This document shows, one piece after another, positions 10,048 through 22,000 of a stretch of 64,000 nt of DNA. The first letter of the stretch is position 1, and every line of letters begins with the position of its first letter. Below the pieces are notes generated by a model. It searched no databases. It saw nothing but the letters and a program-made list of their open reading frames with translations, and was not told where the DNA came from. The stretch comes from Apoda limacodes (Eukaryota; Arthropoda; Insecta; Lepidoptera; Limacodidae): NCBI GenBank assembly GCA_946406115.1, contig OX291550.1:22420722-22484721 (forward strand), read 5' to 3'. The position numbers were made by a program, and so were the translations under genes.

Positions 10048-12966
10048 ATGGCAGCAGCTAATAGAAAATTACAATATTTAGCGGCGATTTGCGGTAAATG
10101 TGTACAATTTTTGTGATATAAATATAGTGATGATGATTGTGTTAGGTATAATTGAAATGTGTTTTCAGCGTCTTTTGGGTTTATATTTACTGGAGGCGTA
10201 TTATCCTGGTCATCTCCAGCGATCCCGAAGTTCAAAAACGGCGACGCGAATGTAATAATAAATGATGTAAGTAGAATTATTTCTGTTGCGTTACAAACGC
10301 ATTACGTACAATATTTTACACTAGCGGCCCGTCCCGGCTTCGCACAGGTGGGCTTTTATTTTTTAGATATTTTGGGATAAACGTGGAGTGGAGTAAATGT
10401 ATGTCTATACATGACAGAAGTTAATTATAATTTATATTTTTATCCATAAACTTATTTTTATTCTCATAGTTTTTTTCCTTGAAAAAAGTCAAAATATTTA
10501 ATGTCGGCTGTGTCCGCTGCGTAGGGAGCCAACCGCGCGTATGAGCCGATCAAGGCGCCGGCGCGGCAGAGTAAATTTTTCTTTACTTTTTTGTTTGGAT
10601 TGACATTTTTAAATTCGTTATACCTATCTTGAATGGAATGTCCGATTTGAATAATTCGAAAAATAATCTACAGGTTTTAAAACAGTCTTGAATACGAAAT
10701 GATTTATTTGGAAAAGGATTAATACAAAGGTATGTATAGCATGGTCTGATTTTCATCGGCATTTCTATTAACTTTTTTAATGTAAAAAAGTAATTATAGT
10801 GACATAACTACAATAGTTGGTCATATGGTATCGCGAAGTCTTTTGTAGATATTGATTTGTTCTTTAATATTGTAGAACATTTTTTGGTTCTATCATCAAT
10901 AGTTTCCGCAGCGCATGCGATGAAAGACATTTTATGGCAAATTTTTTTACACCTTCAGTTACATTATTGAAGTTTTAGTAGGGATCCCTAATTTTTCCTA
11001 GTAATAAATATAGCCTATAACAATGTAGTTACTCAGAGATAATGTTGCATTCTAATGGTTGTTGAATTTTTGGAATCGGTCCAATAGCTTTCGAGTTTAT
11101 TCGTTACAAACATACAAAAATAAAATCATTCCTCTTTATAATATTAAGTGTAGATAGTGTAGACATTTAGGTACTTAGAGCATGCGGCGAATAGTCTTAA
11201 TCGAAAAATTGCTGTTTCGTAGTAGGTTTAATTATTGTGAATATCTGAGAAAGAAAAGAAAAAGATATTTTGTTGAAAACAATTTGCTGAATTAATACAA
11301 ATTCTACAGACAGTGGTTTTAAGCTAGCGGTAAAGTAAATAAACCTTACACATATATAATATGTGTTTGAGCTGTTTGTGGAATCTAGGTACCTTTAAAC
11401 TAAGCACAAGGGTAAATTGATACAGTGATAAATATTGTCTTATCTTTATTGGCATTTGAGCAAGGTGAAGTTATTGTGTCCTAATTGAACTAATACCTAG
11501 TTACCTATAGTATGGATGTATCTATCTATGTAGATATGTATGATGTCACAGTTTTGATCCCAAAAAGTGATTATTATTATTATTAGAGTAAAAAGTAAAA
11601 AGAAAGACAGAAGATCAACCCTTAATGGTGCTCGTCTTTATACTTTAGCCACAGTATTAATACTACCTACCAGTATTCCGACTCCTTTGTTCAACACATG
11701 CCGCCATCGCGTAGGCATCAGCACAGAAACTTAATTAAGAGACAGTGTTGTTACAAGTATTAAAAAAAGTTCATTATATTTATTTTACACAATTACAAAA
11801 TACAGTTTGTCAAAAGCAGGACGTCTGGAAAAGCTGGAAGCAATAATTAACATAACTGATAGTTGATAGACTGCGTTTGTGGCTTAGTTGATAGTTTGGG
11901 AGTATTACTGCACTGCCTGAAAAAAAGGAGGTGGTTTCGATCCCCGTAGAATAATGGGAATTTTATGCAACCTTTTAAATTTTGCTTGTCTTGAGTCTGG
12001 GTGTTTTCTTAGTATAATATTTATGTATGTTTTTATAAAAAATGTATATAAGTAGGTATTTGTATCCGTTGTATGGTAGTAGGTGCAAACTTTGCTTAAC
12101 AGATAGCGTTGCCGCCGTGGCTGTGTGTTATGTCAAAAAGAAAAAAAACCGGCCAAGTGTGTGTACATACACTTAAGGATACAAAAAATCGATCTCCTTT
12201 CGAACCAGAGGTGTAATTTATTTTTTTCTATGATAGCACAAACAAATGCCATGCAATTTCCACTATTCCTATTAAGTAGTTTTGAATTTTTTTTAAAGTA
12301 AAATTTTAATTACGGGTAGGTAGGTACCTAGAGTAGTTGAAATTAATTTACGTATTTTAGAGAGACTACGGATCGACACGCACAGCGTAGGTTGCCCCAA
12401 GTAAGATGGACCGATGACCAAAACAAGGTAGCCGGAAGTGGCTGGATGAGAAAGGCGGAGGGCCAAGTTTGGTGGCGTTCCTTGAAAAAGGGTTAGGTCA
12501 AGTGTGAGTCCGTTTTCTTTTTATAATTGAGGAGTTGCTGTTGTAATCCTACAGCTACATCGATAACCGAATTTAGGGTGGGTGGAACGGCGGGCAAAAG
12601 CTAGTTCCTTATAACAGTGCCTATTTTTTCAAAATGTCTCCGGTGTTAGGCGCAGAGTTCATGGGTGGTGGCTCTTGTCACCCTGGGTGGACTTCCGGGG
12701 TGCTACCTGGGACAAGTGCTAAGCGAGAGGGTTGGCCGCAAGCGTACTTTTATCGCAGTAGCGGTTCCGGCGATCATTGGTTCGGTAAGTAATTATTGCG
12801 TAGATAAAATAAGAAAATCTTGTAACTAATTCTAAAAAACTCGTGTAGGTACCTCATTACAAATTAAAAAAACCTCGATTTTCTACAAAATATATAAAAT
12901 TTGACTTCAAAATTAAAATAAAATTGTCATGGTTTTTTTTTTAATTTTTCAATTTTTAGAGTGATG

Positions 12967-13028
<62 letters not shown>

Positions 13029-16000
13029 TGAGGGTGTGAGTGGGTGTATGTATGTATGTATATAGGTTAGCTCTTTTTTCCCCTCGATATTTCAAGAACC
13101 ATTGACCAATTTGTCTCTTGACCATTTTAATCGATATGTCACGTCCTAACTTTAGATCTGGGACCTTATTAGGAGCAGTCTCGAGCTATTCAAACTCTGG
13201 AATTCGAGAGAAGTATGTATGCAAGTACATTCACGGCTTCCGAGAGGTAAATCAGACTTCTATACATTTTTGTCTCGAGTTCCAGATTCAGAATAGCTGG
13301 AGACTGTTTCCAATAAGCACCCTGAAAAGAGTGCGAACGATAGGTGTCGGTGGCAAAAATAGCGTTATCAAGAGTGTTAAAAGTATCAGTCGTGGAAACT
13401 CTTAATCCCAAATCGAACGTGCCCTTAGTGAAACACCACAGAGTGGTTTAACAATAACTAATAAAGAAGGGACAAAAAGTTCAACATTTCTCAGCTTTCT
13501 GTTCTTTTATGGAAGTATCTGACTCTTTTCAGTATTTTATTTTTAATACGTACCTAGCACACGTAAACATTACAAATACATATATTTATTACAACATAAA
13601 ATAAAAGTATGTTCAACAAATAATCAGGTAAATACTTACTTTTTCGCTTTAAATGACGGAGTTCTGAGGTAACAAACATTACAAAAAAAAATACAACTAA
13701 ATTGAGTACCTCATTTTTTGAAGTCGGTTAAAAATACGATGGTATACTGACTGAACAGCTTATGGAATAAAACGCTTTTGTTATTTCAGGCTACAATGTT
13801 ATTTACCAGAATGCCATTGTTAATGTGTCTTGCAAGATTTATGCTTGGAGTCGCGACCGGCGTGACAGCTGTGGTAAGTTAAGGTACCATTTTTTTATTA
13901 TAAGTAAGTACCTGTATATTGTTTAAAAAAAACAGCCAAGTGCGAGTCGGATTTGCGCACCGAGGGTTCCGTAAAAGGTAAACTGTATTGAGGGCCAAAC
14001 TTAACATTGCCGTTGGACAACTGTTGTACCAACACATCGACATAGGTCGCGGTTAAATTACCAACTGCAAATAAGTATATAATCGCAAAAGTTATATTTT
14101 TTTGTGATGTAACAAAAAATTTACGGTTTTCAGATTTATTCCTTTATGTGTGCTATATGGTATTGCTTTTTGCCAAATTTCATGACTCTAGATCAAAGAG
14201 AAGTACCCCTTAGGTTTTGATTTACTTGTGTCACAATTTGCGATAAAAATAACTGTATTTTGAGCACATTTTTTTATTGCATTGACTCAGAAGCTTTATT
14301 TTTTTACAGCTTCAAGGGACCGTAGACCTTACTATTTGGTATTAAGAGGATACACCGCCGGCGCCGCGAAGTGTATCCTCTTAATATCAACTTAATACCT
14401 TCACGCGATCTTGAAAAAAAGGGTCTTGACAGACAGACAGACGGACAACATAATGATGTTTTATTTATTCTGAAAACATAAGCTACATATCTTCTATGGG
14501 TACTCCGCAATGAATAAAAGCCGTATGACTGTCGATGCCTAGACTTTTCGACATTTATTCGTACCAGACATAAGTAGAAAAAACAGTACCTACCCATGGG
14601 GATTACTATTATAAGTAGGTACTCACCTAATACTAATCTGGGGGCACTGTAGGGCCTCCGCCAAGGCTCGAGCGCAACGCAAACTGCCGTACGATTCTGT
14701 CTGTCAGCACTAATTGTAGAAGGCCAAAATTATCTTAATTTAATAAGCTAAGGGGTACTTATAGGATCTGTAACAATTTAGAGTTTTTAGCTTCATTCCT
14801 TTAAAAGTTATAGGCATGCGAATGTACGAAAATTCGACACGGACTGACTGACTTATGATCATCAAACAAAAAAAAATTGTACTTCCCCAAAACCTAGACA
14901 GCTGAAATTTTGCACAGAGACAGGGCCATTATTATAATAATACTTTGCCAAGTCATATTCAAAAATCCACATCAAATAATATGAATATAATATTAACGTA
15001 CTTGCCTTGTTGTTAACTCTCAAATGTTTAAGGCTCATAAAATTAGGCACTGTAGATACTATAGAATGGAATGTAACGACTAAAATATAGGCCTGATTTT
15101 AGCCAAAATTACTTGTTTTCTTATATCCACCTCCTAAACTTGGCACGTTTTATGCATCATTTTTTTGTTGGAATTAAATTATTCCATGTGCAGTTTGTAA
15201 TTATACTACATATTTTGAAGATGGCTTAGACTTAGAATATTCCTCCAATGATTCTGTATGATTCTTTCTAGGTAACGATGATCTATATAACAGAAATAGC
15301 TGATAAGGAGATCCGGGGTGCATTGGGCATGCTAGTCCAAGTTATGAACAATTTAGGAGGCTTATTAATTTACGGCATCGGACCTTTCGTATCCTACAAT
15401 GTACTTAACTCCATAATACTTTCCATACCTGTATGCTACTTATTATTTTGTTCGTGGATACCGGAATCTCCGTACTATCATTTGAAAGATGGAAGAGTCG
15501 ATGCAGCTAAGAAGGAGTTTATGAGAATAAAAGGCACCAAGAACGAAAAGGTGAGTCATTTAATTAACTCTCTCATTTACCTATCTTCTATTATATAACA
15601 CAAGAAAGAAGTACCTAATATAACAAATATACATACTTAAACATTACCTATAGGTAGGTAGTTATACAAAAATATTTTTTACCTATAGTATCAATTAATT
15701 TTATAGCATGCTATACTAGGAAAATACATTCTCGTTTAGTATATTGCTACAGTTGTCAAACTGCTGCTACACTCAAACAAACAAACTCAAAAAAAATTTG
15801 TCATTGACTGCTGACGTACAACTTCGGAAAAAAATACCTTGCTATGGTCTGTGGTTATTTGTAGTAAGATGATTTAAGTTAGATTATTTTAGATTAAAGT
15901 TCATGGACCGTGCTGCCGCCCTAACGATAAACGCACTAACTAGGTTTAGACACTTTTCGAGAAAAGCATGTTTAAATTTTTATTTTTATTTTGTTCATCT

Positions 16001-19000
16001 TCGGAACTACATGAGATACCATAATTCAAGAGGTACCAAAACAAAGAGAAGGGTTTCAGGAATACAAATGTATATAAATATACATCACAGTGGACTATAT
16101 AACTCAGAAAAGGTACTTATCACTAGCAGCCTTTTTTACTTTTAACCCATGATAACTAGTCATAAACGCCTCAACTACCCTACTTGAGGCGTTTATGCTA
16201 AGTAAATCGATATGATTCACTTTTTTGTTGTTAACTTTTACCGCAACCCTTCAATAACACATATCATAAGTGCATTAGTACTTCATATAATCTGTTTTTT
16301 TTTTATAAAAATGGCTGATTTTGAAGAGATAATAAAAAGTTTTTGTAACAATATTTGTTATTATCAAATTTAAAAAAAAGATTTAATACAATAAAATCAA
16401 CTTTTCAATCAAAGTATTTTATTTCTGTAAAAATAAATGTTCTCTAGGCAAGTAAAAATACGATGTTTTTAGATAACATATCACATTAAAAAAAAACATA
16501 TCCAAAATCAAAATATATATAATTATTATTATAAGGTACATTTAACCGTTACATTCAAGTATACAAAATGGGTATAAGATAACCTTTTACAATAAAATAT
16601 GGCAGTTTTATTTCGTCCAATAAAATATTATAAAGACGCAATATTAATGTAAACCTGACTCAAAATCTATTTGCAAATCTTGTAAACATAACCTAACTCT
16701 ACTTAATTTTCACTTTTTCTGGTAATTTAGTCATAAATCATTAAAATACTTACATGATTACCTTTATTGTCACATTCTTTACCTGGTTTTCAAACCACGA
16801 CACTGATTAAACCTAAAATAACACAAAATTCCAAATTTACGATGACAAATATTATACGTATTTATGTGTATGTTGCATAGACTAACAAAGCGATAGACGT
16901 GCGTCAAGGTCATTTTTGTTTACCCGAAGTGCAAATAGATTTTGAGTCAGGTAGGCATAGGTAAAAATGTCAATAAAAAAATCAAACAGAAATGTCGTCT
17001 ATTTGACGTCTAATTTGTAAATAATATCTTTTTCCCTCTTTTGTAATGCGAAACTTCAGGAACAGATTTTTTTTGCCTGATGAAAATCTAGAAATTTCCA
17101 ATCTTCTACATGACTCTCTTTGTACTTCAGAAAGAATTCACTCCTCTAAGCTTTGACCTACTTCAGTTCCTTCAAATATACCCTTGGTTCTGTATTTTAA
17201 GAGTTCTGTACCCCAAAAGGGAAGAAGGAACCTTCATAGGATGACTTATTGTCCGTCTGTCTGTCTGTCTGTCAAGATCCTTTTTCTCAGAAAACGCGTG
17301 AAGGTATGAAGTTGAAATTAATATCTAATACTAAGGTTTACGGTTCCTTGAAGCTGAAAAAGCTTCTAAGTCAAGGCAATAAAAAATACGGCCTAAATAT
17401 GGACATTTTTGACGCATATTTTGGCATTCCATTGGAATCAATCAAAATCTCTTGTCTTAGGATCATGAAATTTGAGAGGAAGCAAGGTCTTACAACATCA
17501 CAGCTATTGGAAAAAATCCAAAAACTGATTATGAGGCATAAACCTGTGAGACTTTATCACATCATGGAAGAACTTTATTATATAAAAAGTTTGTACGGAA
17601 CCAGGAACGGAGCCAGACTCGCACTTGGTCGGTTTTTTGATTTATGTTGAGATGACACGACGAAAAATCGGAAACAGTCATAGTCTTTACAGTATGTTTT
17701 TTAGCCTTACAATTTTTACGGTGTCTATGAAATCATCATAATTTAATTTTTTCTTGTTTTTTTTTATTGACATTTTCACCTGACGGAAAGTATTTGCCGA
17801 CATGAAAATGTGTCCTGGTTCAAATTATTTTTCCGAAATTGTTTCTGTCCGAGTTCTTTTTGACCATATTTAAAAGAAAACAAGTTTCAAGTTGATGCTA
17901 TTAATCCAAGTACTTCGACAATCATGACCATAGAGAATGCTAGCAATAAATGCACAAACTCAAACATAGTGCATTTATGACTAGCAAGCTATTGAATGCT
18001 AGACAACAAGTTTATTACTAACTATAAATAATGCGTTCTTGATATGTAAAACTGCAGCCGAAGTCTTAGTTAACGCGTTTTTAACATTGAAAAAACTAAG
18101 TTAGAGACGAAATCATAAAATGTTACTTTGAGAAAGTTGTAGATCTCGTTCTCCTGATATCAGATATATATTCAACTCAATGTCGCTAAAAACCTTTGTT
18201 AATGCGTTTATCGTAAGCGCGGCAGCGTGGTTGTGTCGCAATTGGCCATTTGAAGTCAAAATTGTCATCTGTTTATGAGTCGTGGACGTGGATGATGATG
18301 AATATTGCGTACCTAGTGCCGCGAACGTTACTAAATCTTTAAGTTTACGAATTAAGACGAATTTCAATGCCATAAAATGTCAAATAAATGAGAATTGTGT
18401 CTAAACTTGCGTTAAATAATTGTAGGTAGGTTTATTTACCTGTATCTAGATTAGTTTACGCAATTGATAAAATCGTACCTAACTTGCACGGGTAAAGCAG
18501 AGTCCAAAACCGGAGTCCAAAGTCTTTTCCCACGCACCAAAAATAAGGTGTACGTAGTGATAGCAACATATGCCTAAAAGTTTTACAAGATCGATACCTA
18601 CTATTTTACGGATATAAGAAATGAATCATACAATTTTATTCTTATACCTATTTGAAATGCGAAAGATATGAATGTATATATTTTGTTATTTATACCACCA
18701 AGTTGGCAAACAATCTTGCGGTCCGCCTAATGTGAAGCGGTCACCGCAGCCTAGCAACATCGAGGGCATTACTTGCGAGTTGCTAACTCCTCAAAATCTA
18801 ATCACTTCTTTCATGAAGCACCCCTAACTGTAGTCCTTAGAGAAAACCTTGGCAGGGAGATCACTGGCATATCTTGCAAAAAGCGTGCCGTTTCGACCAA
18901 TGTACAAAGACACTATTGAAGTACTCAAAGAGACACTGTTTCAAACATACCCAAGTAACACAAACTCTGTATAACAGAAAAACCAAAAACCAGTATATGT

Positions 19001-22000
19001 CTCCAAGTCTAACAAAAGAAACTGGAAAGGATCAATTCTGTTTAAAAAAAATTTAACGAACTTAATAATTCTTAAAGTTGTATAGTGCTCTAGATCAAAG
19101 TACAGCTAAGCAATGAGTTGTAATAAGGAATTAATATATTCTCCTTTACAACTTTTGTTGCAGCTTTATGTATTGTGCAATACCTATATATTATATACGA
19201 ATTTGTTACAGCAACAATCCTTTGAAAAGCTTTGCAAAATTCTCTAATAATACTCTCAAATATATAAGAACATTTTAAAGAGTTTTAACTATTTAAAGGT
19301 AATAGTGAATGCTATTTTGATGCCAGCTGTAGGTACGTAAGCATTGATAAAATAATTAGTACAGCCTTTCCTCGTTATTCTTCCTAAAAGGTCCCTTAGT
19401 AAGGTCTTTAGCTATATAGTATAGTACAGAGAAGTATTTTAAAATGCCAATAGTCGTAATAAGAAAAGACCTTATTTTTAGCTAATAACTTTATTACTTA
19501 ATTAGCCCTACTATGTATTCGTGTCTTAAATTATTTTTGCAAACTGTGCAAATTTATCGTTAAACTTGGAGAAAACTTAAAAGAACTGGTGGTTTCAAAC
19601 GGAAAGTGCAAAAAGAATATAGGAATATCACCAGTAATGTAAATAGTCAAGTTTTACTAGCGAGACCCTAATAAGCTGTATAATAGCACGTGTTTTATCG
19701 CTACTAATGCTTTTAGCATTACTACATACTCTCTTAACACTGCGATGCAGCCTTTCCCCTTAAAAAAGCAATTAATACGGCAACAAACTGCCCTCAAGCT
19801 GTTTTTTCAAGTTGTATCAAACTGATAGCACTTCAACGTATGTTTAAAATGACTAAAGCTTGTGAGTAAACTGCCACCATTTGCTTTTATTTCCATAATA
19901 TTACGATTTAATTTTTATATTTTCAGAATGCTTAAAATAACACTAAGACTATTTTACGTGATGCGCTCCTTCATTTCTACCGAAATTTTTTACTAAAAAT
20001 AAGAATATTCTTGAGAAAATAAAGAAATATGTTTTGATTTTATCGTATTTTAATATATTTATACATTAAATAGCTCTTATATCGTGGGAGCGTGAAATAT
20101 CAATTAAAAATATGTATATACTTTCACAATAAACTGATATCCGCAACCATATTTCAAAATTATCTACCAAAAGAGATGCAAAAGTTTCATTCCAAATTAT
20201 AATTCTTCCTGTACATCTATTTAATAGCTTCATTGTGTTCCTTGGGTATTTAATATAATAATTTTTATTTTTTATTAATAATAATTACCTCGTATGGTTT
20301 GTCTAAGAGCGTTCGCGGGAAGTAGTTCCTCAGAAATCGCACTGTACGTACGACTATTTAGGTTCCAAAGTGTGAGGATGAATTTCCTGCCGATGGTGAG
20401 CGGGGTATTGATAGAAAGGAGCCGTGGGCGGTATTATACACACAGGAAGGCAAACTCTCCTCAGACTTAATTGTAAAAGACCCTAAAAATATTTTTTTAT
20501 CAGGTAACTTTTAAAGTAGTATTATAGTGTTAGCTATGGTGTTGTGTGCTCTGTTTAACACTACCTGTGCAGATGCGCTACAGTACCTACATAGAAAATC
20601 ATAGGCAACAAAGATAGACACGCTATAGTCTTGTATGTTTACTTTTGCATTACAGTGGGCGGACGAGGAATTAGAAGTGATAAGGATGCATGTAAAGGAG
20701 AATATGGAGAACAAAACGACGGTAAAGGAACTCTTAACAAACATGAGATACCGAAAGGCCTTGTATATAGTAGCTGGTGAGGATAATAGCTTCTGGCTAA
20801 GTTTGGCTAGGTACCTATAATTTTTACTAACTGTGGCAACATCGGGCGCTCTAGACAAGTGTGTACAAGGCGATAGTGCCTCTCCAATTACTAAAGGTTG
20901 GCTGTTAGTTCGGAAAACTTTAGTCTGTCTTCCGCGAGGCGGTACCGGTGCTGTTGATGCTAGTCCACTCGCAAATATTGTGCAGCCATGACTTTCTTCT
21001 TCTGACTACTAATTTTCTACTTTCTATGTTACTTTGCTGAACACTCTTCATCCTGCGTATTTAGTCGGGTAATCTAGTAGCTAGATTTTAGCTTTAAGGG
21101 CAAGGGCAACGGTATTAGGTATCGTTGTAAGTTCACAACATTTGGTCAGAGTAACTAAAAGGGGGCGCAAGGAAAAAAAATGCCCTTTTGTACACCCCAA
21201 CCCAACATTTAATATGGCGACTGTAGTTTTAATTTGTGACCACCGACTCAGAAAATTCTGTTGCACTATATTTAGATTCGCAGATATCGTTGTGGTCGGT
21301 CACGTTTAAAGAACCTAGGTACGGTACATTCTCGCAATTCAAACAGATTCCACTAAAGTTTCGTATGGGTAAGAAATTGATAATACAAGAATTTCTAATT
21401 TCTTTTGCATTGTACTTTAATTTTCTTGCCAATATCTAATTAATGATACTATTAATTTCATTCGTACAGTTGGTCATCTAACATTCATATATGTTGAACT
21501 GGCTAGACAGCTCCTGACTAGCTATATGTCAAAAAAGGCTAGGCCTACTAGCGCCGCAATCGGATACTTTTTATATAGGTACTGCTCGTAGAATGCGTAT
21601 ATTAAAAAAATGATTGAACGAAATCCATAACTAGTTTATACGCTATTTTAGAACGCTTTCGTATTGTTTCTATAATATATTTTCGCGTTGTAGATAGCAT
21701 ATCTACTAAAAAATAAAATATGCTGTTTACAACTCGCATATTAATTCTAGAAACATTACAAATCGTTCTAAAATAGCTTATGATTAGTTTTATTTTTCGT
21801 TCAATCCAATTTTTGAATACGCTTTCTACGAGCAGTGAGTAAATAAAAAATATTCACTAGCGGCGCTAGAGGACCGCTGGGACAGCTTTAAGTCCCCTCT
21901 TTGGCCGAGCACTGCAACTGATCGTTGCTCTGACTAGACACCTTTAATGGCAACTGTACGAATAAAATTAATGTGTGGTGATACTAGCCTTCTTTATCTC

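Noticed and set aside
17249..17650. Plus-strand open frame of 133 codons
   Set aside because: It lies wholly inside a reversed lepidopteran repeat (17215-17640) whose ends are recognisable, and its protein shows no family features.
20511..20858. Minus-strand open frame of 115 codons
   Set aside because: It is the antisense shadow of exon 6 of transporter A, which has the splice borders and the family sequence.
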